From DAOSEK01 sp035363095 (GTDB taxonomy: Archaea > Nanobdellota > Nanobdellia > Woesearchaeales > UBA119): a stretch of 64,000 nucleotides of DNA. Below the pieces are notes generated by a model. It was not told the DNA's origin. It was given only the letters and a program-made list of their open reading frames with translations, and made no database searches. The stretch's first letter is position 1; every line of letters begins with the position of its first letter. Positions 43,303 to 51,381 of this stretch are shown here, piece by piece. The translations under genes and the position numbers were made by a program. The stretch lies in assembly GCA_035363095.1 (NCBI GenBank), contig DAOSEK010000001.1:83540-147539 (forward strand), read 5' to 3'.

Positions 43303-44401
43303 GTGATTTTAGCGTTTTTTCTATTTCTTTTAATGAAGCGTTTGTTTTTATTGCTGTACTTAGGAAATGTGTTTTAGTGCAAATGTAGTTTTTATTTTGT
43401 AATGAAGAAATGATTTCATTTGTGTTTGGTGCTGAAATTTTTAGTTTTTTGCATATTGAGTGTATATCGTAATAAAAAGGATATTCGTTTGGTTCAAATA
43501 GGACTCGATTTATAAAGTTTAATAATTTTTGATCGTTATATTCTTTTGCCAAATCATGCATTTTTTGTAAAAGCAATGTGTTGTTTAATTGACCAAGCCA
43601 AAGCGGACCTGCAGTTTGATGATCTTTATTTTGGTTTGAGTTATCTACGAAAAATTCAAGTGAAATGGGGTTAAAATGTAGATATTTATGAAGATTTAAA
43701 ATCTCATCACACTCTTTTTTTGATTTTTGGGATTTGAAATAAATCCTCATGTAGTGGTCTTTTGAGTAGGACAAAACAGGTATTAATGCTAGGTCGTATT
43801 TCATTGCGATTTTTTGAACTGCAGAGATTAGGATTCTAATACCTGTTTCATACATTAATTCATTGCGTATTGGTTTTGAGCCATATCTTCTAAGACAAAC
43901 TTTTGGGTATGAGCCACAAAGAGAGGAGGTATCTGTTGCTGTAATCGCTAAAATTCCATCAGATTTTAATTTTCTAACAGCAGATTCTATAAAGTAGATT
44001 GGACTCCCAAAAGGGTCTATATCAATGTAATCAAATGAGATTTTTTGAATGTTAAAAAAGTGGTTTGCATCAAGGTTTGATATTTCAGCAAATTTTTTAA
44101 TTTTGTTTAGTAAAAGATTTTTTTTTGTTAATTTGGATGCATTTGGGTTTATGTCATTAAAATAAACTTTTGATATGGTTTTACTTGGGGTTTCGTTTAT
44201 TATTCTTATTCCTCTTATGCCACTTCCTTCTAAAGGAAGCGCGATATTTGCGTTATTAAATCCTATTGAAGATATTAAAAGAACTGCTATGTCTCTGTTA
44301 TGTTTCATTAAGGGGTTATAAAATACAGGCATCTTTTTTGAGACTATTTCTTCTATAAATCCGTAAAAACTTGATTTTCCTTCTGTGATTATTTTAGACA
44401 T
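43292..44401 (-). CDS. trm1: tRNA (guanine-26-N2,N2)-dimethyltransferase
   Basis: Dimethylates G26 of tRNAs. The 369 residues include the N-terminal EGKSSF...VFYNPLMKHNRDIA segment, SAM-binding ALPLEGSGIRGIRI, FNDINPNA, DYIDIDPFGSPIYFIESAV (the catalytic DPFG motif) and ATDTSSLCGSYPKVCLRRYG. The C-terminal domain (residues about 240-369) carries FWLGQLNN-like GPLWLGQLNN and a small helical end. Length is typical of archaeal Trm1. Repeat copy A4 lies in its upstream gap. Confidence 0.95.
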   Translation of the reverse strand: MSKIITEGKSSFYGFIEEIVSKKMPVFYNPLMKHNRDIAVLLISSIGFNNANIALPLEGSGIRGIRIINETPSKTISKVYFNDINPNASKLTKKNLLLNKIKKFAEISNLDANHFFNIQKISFDYIDIDPFGSPIYFIESAVRKLKSDGILAITATDTSSLCGSYPKVCLRRYGSKPIRNELMYETGIRILISAVQKIAMKYDLALIPVLSYSKDHYMRIYFKSQKSKKECDEILNLHKYLHFNPISLEFFVDNSNQNKDHQTAGPLWLGQLNNTLLLQKMHDLAKEYNDQKLLNFINRVLFEPNEYPFYYDIHSICKKLKISAPNTNEIISSLQNKNYICTKTHFLSTAIKTNASLKEIEKTLKSLSQ

Positions 44402-44625
44402 TATTTACATAAGTGTATAATTTGGGTTTTTAAATATATGGTATTGAAAGTTAAGGATTCTTTTTGGTTTTTTTTAAAAATAGATTTTTAGGTTATATAA
44501 TCTTAATTAGTACATGATATAAATAGAAACAATATATATGCTTCAATATCGCTTTATAAATAATTCCGTTAGTCAACTTATGCGCGTTATCTAGCAATGT
44601 ATACTATATTTTTTTATTCTTAGCG

Positions 44626-44776
44626 AAATCAACAACCTCGCCCTAAAGGCCGAGATATGTTGGTAATATAAAAGCATGCGCTGTATTAAAGCGAGGTTGT
44701 TGATTACAAGGTTGTTGATTACAAAAAAGCGTACCAAGTTTTCGTGTTTAAACATCAGGTATCCTTTTCTATCAAT
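44626..44776 (+). repeat. Dispersed hairpin repeat, type A copy 4 with 14-bp internal duplication
   Basis: AAATCAACAACCTCGCCC..., GCGAGGTTGTTGATTACAAG, then GTTGTTGATTACAA repeated once more before AAAAGCGTACC. The last hairpin is decayed (TTTTCGTGTTTAAACATCAGG). It ends ATCCTTTTCTATCAATA without the palindrome. The rest of the 44402-44856 gap is AT-rich with no gene. Confidence 0.88.
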
Positions 44777-44856
44777 AAATTGATTAAGAATATTTATAAT
44801 GTAGACGAAAATATATTTGCAGAAAACAATAATAATTATGATAAATCTAGCACTTA

Positions 44857-45102
44857 TTAAAAGATATGATATTCTTTTATTATACTCATTAAAGCGTCAT
44901 AATCTTGATTGACCATTTTTCTTCTTTCTTCTTCGTTTACTTGGGGTATTGGATTAATATTGTATCCCCAAACTTTTATTTTTTTTGGAGTTTTACAAAG
45001 ACCTTGTATTTCTTCGGTCCACTCTTTAATCTCTACTTCATATTTTCGACCATAAACAATGTATGTACCTTTGATTTTAGATGAGAATTTATTTGTTTCC
45101 AT
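44857..45102 (-). CDS. Hypothetical protein, 81 residues
   Basis: Small soluble protein: a beta strand pair at the start (KIKGTYIVYGRKYEVEIKEW), a KTPKKIKVWGYNINPIPQVNEEERRK segment and an acidic-aromatic tail. No family recognised. TATA-like TTTTAAAAAAAT lies 20-25 nt upstream, suggesting leaderless expression. Divergent from infB. Confidence 0.6.
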   Translation of the reverse strand: METNKFSSKIKGTYIVYGRKYEVEIKEWTEEIQGLCKTPKKIKVWGYNINPIPQVNEEERRKMVNQDYDALMSIIKEYHIF

Positions 45103-45249
45103 TTTTTTTAACTTACTTATTTTTTTAAAATGATAATTTTTTAGGTTTAGAAGATATAGCCAATTTTTAAGGTTTTCTTTTTAAAATATTTGATTACAAT
45201 GCTTTTTAGGATAAGCTTTATAAAATAGGGATTACTCTCTTAAAAGCTA

Positions 45250-47031
45250 ATGGTAGATGTATGCAAAGGTAGAAGCCCTATATGTTCTGTTGTTGGGCAT
45301 GTGGACCATGGAAAGTCAAGTATATTAGATAGGATTAGAAATTCAAGAATAGTTGATAAAGAGGCAGGGGGGATTACACAAGCAATAGGCGCCTCAATTG
45401 TTCCTTTTGAAACTATCTGCAAGAATTGTATGCCTGTTTTGGGAAAGCTTGATAATAAAATAAAGGTGCCAGGCATTTTATTTATTGACACTCCAGGTCA
45501 TGCGGCATTTACAAATTTAAGAAAAAGAGGAGGAAATCTTTCTGATATTGCAATTTTGGTGGTTGATATTAATGAAGGATTTAAGCCTCAAACAATTGAA
45601 TCTGTAAAGATTCTTAAGATGTATAAAACTCCTTTTATTATTGCAGCAAATAAAATTGATAAGATTTCAGGGTATTCTAAGAAGGATAATTCGGTTATAA
45701 AATCAATATCAATGCAAAAAGAGGATGTTTTGCAAAGAGTTGAGAATGGGATTTATAGTATTGTAGGTCAACTCTATGAGCTTGGGATTAATTCTGAAAG
45801 GTTTGATAGAGTAAGTGATTATACAAAGCAGATTGCTATTGTTCCATGTTCTGCTTTAACTGGAGAGGGAATAGCTGAGATTTTAATGCTCATATCAGGA
45901 CTTGCACAAAAGTTTTTGGAGTGCGATTTGAGTTTTAGTGTAGATAACCTAGCTAAGGGAACTATTCTTGAGGTGATGGAGGTTAAAGGTCTAGGGGTTA
46001 CAATAGATGTAATTTTATTTGACGGTACATTGAAGGTAGGAGATACAATTTGCTTAGGAGGACTTAATGGACCAATTGTTACAAAGGTTAAGGCTCTTCT
46101 TATGCCTTCACCTTTAAGTGAGATAAGAGATAAAAAGGGAGTATTCAAATCTGTTAAGAATGCTGTTGCAGCTACAGGTGTTAAGATTTCTGCTCCTCTT
46201 TTAGATGAAGCGATGGCAGGCACTCCGGTATTTGCATCTGAAAATACTTTAGAAGATATTGAGAGAAAAAAAAGACAAGTGTTAAAAGAGATTGATACTG
46301 TATATATTGAGACTCAAAAGAGCGGGGTAATTGTTAAAGCGGATAGTCTTGGAAGCCTTGAAGCACTTGTAACTTTGCTCAAGGAAGAAAAAGTTCCAAT
46401 AAGAAAGGCAAGTGTAGGGGATATTACTAAAAATGACTTTTTGGAAGCTGAAGGGATGATTTCAGAAAAGCCAGAATTTGTGGTAATTTTGGGTTTTAAT
46501 GTTGGATTTAAATGTAACCAAGAAGATTTTAAGAAAATCAAAGTGATTAGTAATGAAGTGATTTATAGGATAATCGAAGAGTACAAAAAATGGTCTGATG
46601 AGATTAAAAAACTTGAAGAACTAAAAAAGCTAGGGGAGCTTACATCCCCATGTAAAATTAAGTATCTGCCAAATCATACATTCAGGCAATCTAATCCAGC
46701 GATAATAGGTGTTGAAATAATGCTAGGAACCCTAAAAGTTGGAGCTAGACTCATGAAAGAAAATGGAAATATGGCAGGGATTGTAAAAGGGATTCAAATT
46801 GAGAGTGAAAGTCTAAAATCTGCAGATGCAAAAAGTAATGTTGCAGTTTCTATAAATGATGTGTGCTGTGGAAGACAGATTAATGAAGGAGAGATTTATT
46901 ATAGTGCCATGAATGAAGAAGAGTTTAAAAAATTGAAGAACGCAAAAGAGTTGTTAAGCCCTGCCCAAATTGAAGTATTAAAAGAGATAGCTATAATTAT
47001 GAGAAAGAGTAATGAGATGTGGGGAGTATAA
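45250..47031 (+). CDS. infB: Translation initiation factor aIF5B (IF2-like)
   Basis: GTPase that promotes subunit joining and initiator tRNA placement. The 593 residues are archaeal length. G1 GHVDHGKSS (16-24), GGITQAIGAS, G3 DTPGHAAF, G4 NKID and G5 PCSALTGEG are clear. Domain II begins with GTILEVMEVKGLG; domain III contains VIVKADSLGSLEALV; domain IV ends with EGEIYYSAMNEEEFKKLK. TATA-like TTTATAAAATA lies about 30 nt upstream. The NIP7-like gene follows 11 nt after the stop. Confidence 0.96.
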   Translation: MVDVCKGRSPICSVVGHVDHGKSSILDRIRNSRIVDKEAGGITQAIGASIVPFETICKNCMPVLGKLDNKIKVPGILFIDTPGHAAFTNLRKRGGNLSDIAILVVDINEGFKPQTIESVKILKMYKTPFIIAANKIDKISGYSKKDNSVIKSISMQKEDVLQRVENGIYSIVGQLYELGINSERFDRVSDYTKQIAIVPCSALTGEGIAEILMLISGLAQKFLECDLSFSVDNLAKGTILEVMEVKGLGVTIDVILFDGTLKVGDTICLGGLNGPIVTKVKALLMPSPLSEIRDKKGVFKSVKNAVAATGVKISAPLLDEAMAGTPVFASENTLEDIERKKRQVLKEIDTVYIETQKSGVIVKADSLGSLEALVTLLKEEKVPIRKASVGDITKNDFLEAEGMISEKPEFVVILGFNVGFKCNQEDFKKIKVISNEVIYRIIEEYKKWSDEIKKLEELKKLGELTSPCKIKYLPNHTFRQSNPAIIGVEIMLGTLKVGARLMKENGNMAGIVKGIQIESESLKSADAKSNVAVSINDVCCGRQINEGEIYYSAMNEEEFKKLKNAKELLSPAQIEVLKEIAIIMRKSNEMWGV

Positions 47032-47042
47032 ATTTTTTCAAA

Positions 47043-47534
47043 ATGAAAGGAGAAATTCTTAATTCAAGAAAGGCAAATGATTTATTAGAAATTATTGCTA
47101 ATCAGTTAGGCTCTGATAAAAAGGAATTAAAATCTATGTTTGCAGAATATGTATTCTTGCTTCTTGGAGAAGGAAAAGTATATCTTGCAAGAAAGGAAGC
47201 ATTCTCAATAGAACTTGATGAATTGAGAATAAATTCAATAGGCGTATATCTTGGAACGATAGAAGAAAGCGGATTTAGATATTCAATAGAAGGCGCCCAA
47301 AAACTTTCTTTATTCTCAACTAAAAACATTCTTTTGTTAAATGAGGAACAAGCAAAACTCTGGATGAAAGGAGAAGATGTTACGGGAGATTTTTCTAAAT
47401 ACGATTTATATGTAATATTGAAGTATGAAGATTTTATATTAGGATGTGGAAAAAACTCAAACAAAAAAAAGAGGTTAATAAATTTTACACCTAAAGAAAG
47501 AAGGATAACAACTGATATGCCTTTCTTGGCCTAA
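47043..47534 (+). CDS. PUA-like RNA-binding protein (NIP7/RsmF C-terminal type)
   Basis: A 163-residue protein with an N-terminal helical domain and a PUA-like end: YLGTIEESGFRYSIEGAQKLSLF, NILLLNEEQAKLWMKGEDV, YVILKYEDFILGCGK and NFTPKERRI. This layout is shared by NIP7-type ribosome biogenesis proteins and the PUA tails of rRNA m5C methyltransferases. It lacks a methyltransferase domain. Likely co-transcribed with infB. ATG 47043 is chosen, since an earlier ATG at 47019 lies within infB. Confidence 0.78.
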   Translation: MKGEILNSRKANDLLEIIANQLGSDKKELKSMFAEYVFLLLGEGKVYLARKEAFSIELDELRINSIGVYLGTIEESGFRYSIEGAQKLSLFSTKNILLLNEEQAKLWMKGEDVTGDFSKYDLYVILKYEDFILGCGKNSNKKKRLINFTPKERRITTDMPFLA

Positions 47535-47582
47535 AAATACTTTTTCATTTATTAAATAGTTATTACAAATTGATAATTGATA

Positions 47583-47870
47583 TTAATCAAGAATGTAAAT
47601 ATTATTTGCATTAAAAAAATTACCCTGACCAACCCCTGAGGCATTAATCTTTGCCCCTTTTGTACATGGAAATTCACTATTAATTGTTATAACCTTCTCC
47701 ATTTCAATACCGATAGTGATATAACTTTTCTCTCCATCATAATAATATCTTTTAACAACACCAAAAACCTCATCATGTTGCTCTTCAGAAAACGTGGTTA
47801 TAACAAATAAACAAATTATTCCTCCAATAGATATAAAAAAACATATCTTTAAAAGAGTTTTTTCAAGCAT
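47583..47870 (-). CDS. Small membrane-anchored OB-fold-like protein
   Basis: 95 residues: one N-terminal hydrophobic segment (ICFFISIGGIICLFVITTF) followed by about 65 residues with five-strand OB-like pattern (DEVFGVVKRYYYDGEKSYITIGI, GAKINASGVGQGNFFNANNIYIL). The C-terminal block resembles nucleic-acid-binding OB folds, but substrate is unknown. Convergent with the NIP7-like gene. Confidence 0.6.
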   Translation of the reverse strand: MLEKTLLKICFFISIGGIICLFVITTFSEEQHDEVFGVVKRYYYDGEKSYITIGIEMEKVITINSEFPCTKGAKINASGVGQGNFFNANNIYILD

Positions 47871-48045
47871 AAAATTATTTTAGACCAGAATAAATTAATA
47901 GATTGTGATAAAAAAACCGTAAAAATTACAACATGATAAATAACCTTTTCATATATATCAAGAAGTTTACTTTTTTGATGATATTCTTTTGTAATTGGTC
48001 TTTTCAAACGTTAAGCCTAAAGACAAAATTATACAAAATGAACTG

Positions 48046-48184
48046 GATTTCATGAAATGAAAAAACTCTGCATAAATAATGAGGTATCTTGCGAACAGTC
48101 GAGGTTAATCCTTGCATTAACCCCTCTATTCAAACTTTTGCCTCAAGAATAAACCTCAAGACCAAAGAATGCGAAGTAATGCTG
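48046..48184 (-). repeat. Dispersed hairpin repeat, type B copy 7
   Basis: Begins GATTTCATGAAATGAAAAAAC, then a decayed first hairpin (CTCTGCATAAATAATGAG), GTATCTTGCGAACAGTCGAGGTTAATCCTTGCATTAACC, and ends in GACCAAAGAATGCGAAGTAATGCTG against the palindrome of copy A5. A diverged extra terminus lies just to its left (48010-48045). Confidence 0.88.
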
Positions 48185-48385
48185 GATTTCATGAAATCAA
48201 CAATCTCGCCCTAAAGGGCGAGGCATGTTGGTAATATAAAAGCATCAGCTGTATTAAAACGAGGTTGTTGATTACAAAAAAGTGTACCGAGTCCTCGTGT
48301 TGAAACACGAGGTATGCTTTTCTATTAACCAAAGTATGCAAAATGACAGATTCATGAAATCAAAGTATACAAAATGGGCTAGATT
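48185..48385 (+). repeat. Dispersed hairpin repeat, type A copy 5
   Basis: The most complete type A element: perfect GATTTCATGAAATC at 48185-48198, hairpin CTCGCCC-TAAA-GGGCGAG, outer TCAACAA/TTGTTGA, hairpin CCTCGTGT-TGAA-ACACGAGG, GGTATGCTTTTCTATTAACCAAAGTATGCAAAATGACAG, and further degenerate termini to about 48385. It lies about 130 nt upstream of the S7 gene. Confidence 0.93.
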
Positions 48386-48515
48386 TCACAAAAACAAAAA
48401 GAACAGGAATTTTAAGACGAGATATTTATAAACAAAAAACCCTAAATTATTACGAAAGTTTTAAATATTAAAGCGAAATCACCAAAACCATCATAATACA
48501 CGAGGAATCATAAGA

Positions 48516-49127
48516 ATGGAATTACAAAATGTTGAAATTAAAGCATTTAACAGGTGGAGTACAAACGGCATAGAACTGACAGATGAAGGCCTAAAAAGAT
48601 ACGTAAATTTAAGCCCTAAACTGGTGCCTAAGACAGGTGCAAAATACTCAGGACAAAGATTTTATAAATCAAGAACTTTCATCGTCGAGAGACTTATAAA
48701 CAAAATAATGGTCGCAGGCCATAGAGCTAAAAAACATAAAATCACTTCAGGATTTATGACTGGAAAAGGAGTAACAGCATATAAAATTGTAGAAGATGCA
48801 TTAAGCATAATTGAAAGAAAAACAGGAGCAAACCCAATTGCAGTGTTTGTAAAAGCACTTGAAAACGGTGCGACAAGAGAAGAGATTGTTAATATAGAAT
48901 ATGGTGGGGCTAGATACACAAAAGCAGTAGATTGCGCCCCTCAAAGAAGGGTTGATTTAGTTTTAAGATTCTTCATTCAAGGTGCTTATGCGAAATCTTT
49001 TAACTCAAAAAAAGGAATTAGAGACGCATTAGCAGATGAGATTTTAGCAGCATATAATCTAAGTCAAAACTCATTTGCAGTATCTAAAAAGCTTGAGCTT
49101 GAAAGACAAGCAGATGCTTCAAGATAA
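48516..49127 (+). CDS. rps7: Ribosomal protein S7 (uS7)
   Basis: Small-subunit primary binder of the 16S rRNA 3' domain. The 203 residues are archaeal in form: FNRWSTNGIELTDEGLKRYVNL, ERLINKIMVAGHRAKKHKITSG, GKGVTAYKIVEDALSIIERKTG, GGARYTKAVDCAPQRRVDLVLR, and the usual C-terminal end ERQADASR. CGAGGA precedes the ATG, and TATTTATAAAC lies about 85 nt upstream. Its last codons and T-rich 3' flank are repeated 600 bp downstream at the end of the NDT-like gene. Confidence 0.96.
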   Translation: MELQNVEIKAFNRWSTNGIELTDEGLKRYVNLSPKLVPKTGAKYSGQRFYKSRTFIVERLINKIMVAGHRAKKHKITSGFMTGKGVTAYKIVEDALSIIERKTGANPIAVFVKALENGATREEIVNIEYGGARYTKAVDCAPQRRVDLVLRFFIQGAYAKSFNSKKGIRDALADEILAAYNLSQNSFAVSKKLELERQADASR

Positions 49128-49168
49128 AACCTTTTATATCATTATTATTTTTTCTTTTTGAATTTAAC
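49099..49168 (+). repeat. S7 3'-end repeat, copy 1
   Basis: 70 nt matching 49699-49768 with only two mismatches, the last 59 nt (49110-49168) identical. It encodes ERQADASR-stop of S7 and the following T-rich terminator-like stretch. The offset between copies is exactly 600 bp. Confidence 0.96.
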
Positions 49169-49292
49169 CGCGTTTTTAAACAGATGGCTTTATTTGTTTA
49201 ATTTGTCGTTTAAATGAGTTTTTGGAATAATTCTTTTAAATATACTTTAGTATTTGTAAAAGATTAAATAGAAAGTGATTAATTTTTGCAAG

Positions 49293-49727
49293 ATGGTATC
49301 TGAAAATAAACCTCTAAAAGTCTATGTTGCTGGAAAATTTGAAAAAAAGCTTATTGTTTTAAATTTGTATGAAAGGCTCAAAAGTATGGGTCACGAGATT
49401 TCTTATGATTGGACGAACCATATTGAGATTAAGCCATACTCCGAAAATGTTAGGCTTGCAACTACCTACTCAGATTCTGAGTTAGAAGGCATATCAAACA
49501 GCGATGTTTTCATTTATCTTTCCGATAATGAGGGAACTACGCTTAAGATGGAAGTGGGCGCAGCAATTATGGCCAAGATGATTACAGGAAGCCCAAAACA
49601 AATATACATTGTGGGAGAATATAACGATAAGTCACCTTGGTTTATGAATGAAAAGTTTGTTAAGCGACTTGATAATATTGATGATGTTATAAAAGATATT
49701 GAAAGATATGCAGATGCTTCAAGATAA
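49293..49727 (+). CDS. Nucleoside 2-deoxyribosyltransferase-like protein with S7-derived C terminus
   Basis: A 144-residue NDT-superfamily protein: KVYVAGKFEKKLIVLNLYERLKSMGHEISYDWT at the N terminus, ISNSDVFIYLSDNEG for the central strand, and LKMEVGAAIMAKM with the likely catalytic Glu. The last residues, IERYADASR, are encoded by a copy of the S7 3' end, so the gene uses the S7 stop codon and terminator. ATG 49293 is taken as start; a GTG at 49275 is possible. A TATA-like TTTAAATATA is at 49235-49244. Confidence 0.78.
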   Translation: MVSENKPLKVYVAGKFEKKLIVLNLYERLKSMGHEISYDWTNHIEIKPYSENVRLATTYSDSELEGISNSDVFIYLSDNEGTTLKMEVGAAIMAKMITGSPKQIYIVGEYNDKSPWFMNEKFVKRLDNIDDVIKDIERYADASR

Positions 49728-49768
49728 AACCTTTTATATCATTATTATTTTTTCTTTTTGAATTTAAC
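49699..49768 (+). repeat. S7 3'-end repeat, copy 2
   Basis: Second copy of the rps7 terminal segment, at the 3' end of the NDT-like gene. It keeps reading frame, stop codon and T-rich tail. Confidence 0.96.
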
Positions 49769-49824
49769 CAAGTTTTTTGGCCTAGAAATTTAGTTGTCTA
49801 ATTTTTCTTTTTAGAAATCATCAG

Positions 49825-50769
49825 CTATACATGAAGGGTAACTAACGCATACTTTAATTTACTACCTATCCTTTTGAGAAAACCAGGCTTTTCGTAATCT
49901 TTTGTGACCTTACCTTCTTTATATTCTAATCCATAAGGTTTTAAGATCATAGAAATGTCTTTTTCAAGTGTTTCTGAACTGTATGTTTTTGTAAGTTCAA
50001 AAAGGCATTTTTGGAAATGATCAGGATAATAATCAAAGCAACCCTCTTTTGCAAGTGTTCTCAAGTTTTTTAAAGATTCTTTATATTCCTTAGTTCGCTT
50101 TATCTTAATAGGCTTTGATAATATTCTTAGATATTTGTTATTTAGAAGTTCTAATGAGTTTTGAGCATCTTTAATGAATGTTTTATCACTAATCTCTTCA
50201 ATAAGAGACTCTGATTCGGATAATAAATCTCCAAAAATTAGTAAATCATCTTTATCTTTATATCTTTTCATTCTTTGAATATTATCTTTTAGATAACTCT
50301 TGTTAATGTATTGTGATAAATTGTATATGGTTTCATCAATGCCTAGTTTTAAATCGTTATTCAAATCTGTTAATTCGTGGCATAATTTTTGAGAATCTTT
50401 ATATTTGGCGAGTTTAAGATTTGTATTGATTTGTTGTATTAATTTCTCAGTTTTCAATTTTACCGATAAATTGAATACTTCAGCTTCAGATACAAAACAT
50501 CCTTTGCGAAGGGATTTGTTTTTTGAAGGACTTAGGGAGTTATATTTTTCTAAATCAGATATGTGAAATCTTATTTTATAATCCTTGCCTTGAGACATCT
50601 TTAATCCTAGATGGAGATTACACATATCATCTAAAAAATCGTATTGATCAATTTCTATTTTGGGATTTTTGTGATTAAAATGAGAACTTGAAATAGAGTT
50701 AATAATATCTTCAATGTTAGATAGTCCTTCTCTTTCTTCAAACTCTTTTATTTGGGATTTGATGTTCAT
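49825..50769 (-). CDS. Hypothetical helical protein, 314 residues
   Basis: Mostly alpha-helical and highly charged; the middle (about 105-230) is heptad-like (LKTEKLIQQINTNLKLAKY, YLKDNIQRMKRYKDKDDLLIFG) and could form a coiled coil. The C terminus is basic (GFLKRIGSKLKYALVTLHV) and might touch membrane. No family recognised. Convergent with the NDT-like gene and divergent from the endonuclease V gene. Confidence 0.65.
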   Translation of the reverse strand: MNIKSQIKEFEEREGLSNIEDIINSISSSHFNHKNPKIEIDQYDFLDDMCNLHLGLKMSQGKDYKIRFHISDLEKYNSLSPSKNKSLRKGCFVSEAEVFNLSVKLKTEKLIQQINTNLKLAKYKDSQKLCHELTDLNNDLKLGIDETIYNLSQYINKSYLKDNIQRMKRYKDKDDLLIFGDLLSESESLIEEISDKTFIKDAQNSLELLNNKYLRILSKPIKIKRTKEYKESLKNLRTLAKEGCFDYYPDHFQKCLFELTKTYSSETLEKDISMILKPYGLEYKEGKVTKDYEKPGFLKRIGSKLKYALVTLHV

Positions 50770-50929
50770 ACTAACAGATAATTAGGAGAGTTTATAAATG
50801 TTTTTTTGTCAGATGTTGGAGCTTTTAAATTGTTGAGAGCTCTGATGAAATCTTTGCTTTTTTTAATTTAATATAAAAGCTTTTAAAAAGAAATAACAAT
50901 ATATTAAAAATAATAGTGCTCTTTGAAAA

Positions 50930-51346
50930 ATGGTAAGGGTTAATTTGATTTCACCTAATAAACTCTCAGACCAGCATCTTATTGCTGAATACGATGAGAT
51001 TTTAATGCTTTTAGGATATGTTAAAAGGTTTCCTGCGCCCATAGGGATTCCAAAAAAATACACTTTGGGTAAAGGACATATGAAGTTCTTTAAGGATAAA
51101 TTATTGTATCTTAAAAAAAGGCATGAGAGTATAAAAAGTGAGATGAAAAAGAGAGATTTTAAGACAAACATTACGATTGATCTTTTGGATTTTCCTAAAG
51201 AACTTGTTAATGATTGGGCACCTGATAATGATGCTATTAAGAAGATAAAAGAAAGGCTTGTTTTTAAACTTAAACTAAAACCTTGGTATTATCGCTATTA
51301 TGGGGAGAATAAAAATCCTGAATTTTTTTTGGCGCTAATGGATTAG
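50930..51346 (+). CDS. Pyrimidine-dimer DNA glycosylase/AP lyase (T4 endonuclease V type)
   Basis: Homologue of phage T4 DenV, which cuts UV-induced pyrimidine dimers. The 138 residues align along the whole length: RVNLISPNKLSDQHLIAEYDE matches the T4 N terminus with Arg3, His16 and catalytic Glu23 in the same positions; GKGHMKFFKDKLLYLKKRHE matches the central helix; and KPWYYRYYGE the C-terminal end. The nucleophilic N-terminal residue is Val2 here rather than Thr2; the alpha-amine would still be available after Met removal. TATA-like TATATTAAAAAT lies 25 nt upstream of the ATG. Confidence 0.93.
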   Translation: MVRVNLISPNKLSDQHLIAEYDEILMLLGYVKRFPAPIGIPKKYTLGKGHMKFFKDKLLYLKKRHESIKSEMKKRDFKTNITIDLLDFPKELVNDWAPDNDAIKKIKERLVFKLKLKPWYYRYYGENKNPEFFLALMD

Positions 51347-51381
51347 ATATCAAAACAAATATTTTCGGTGTTTGTTCGTTT

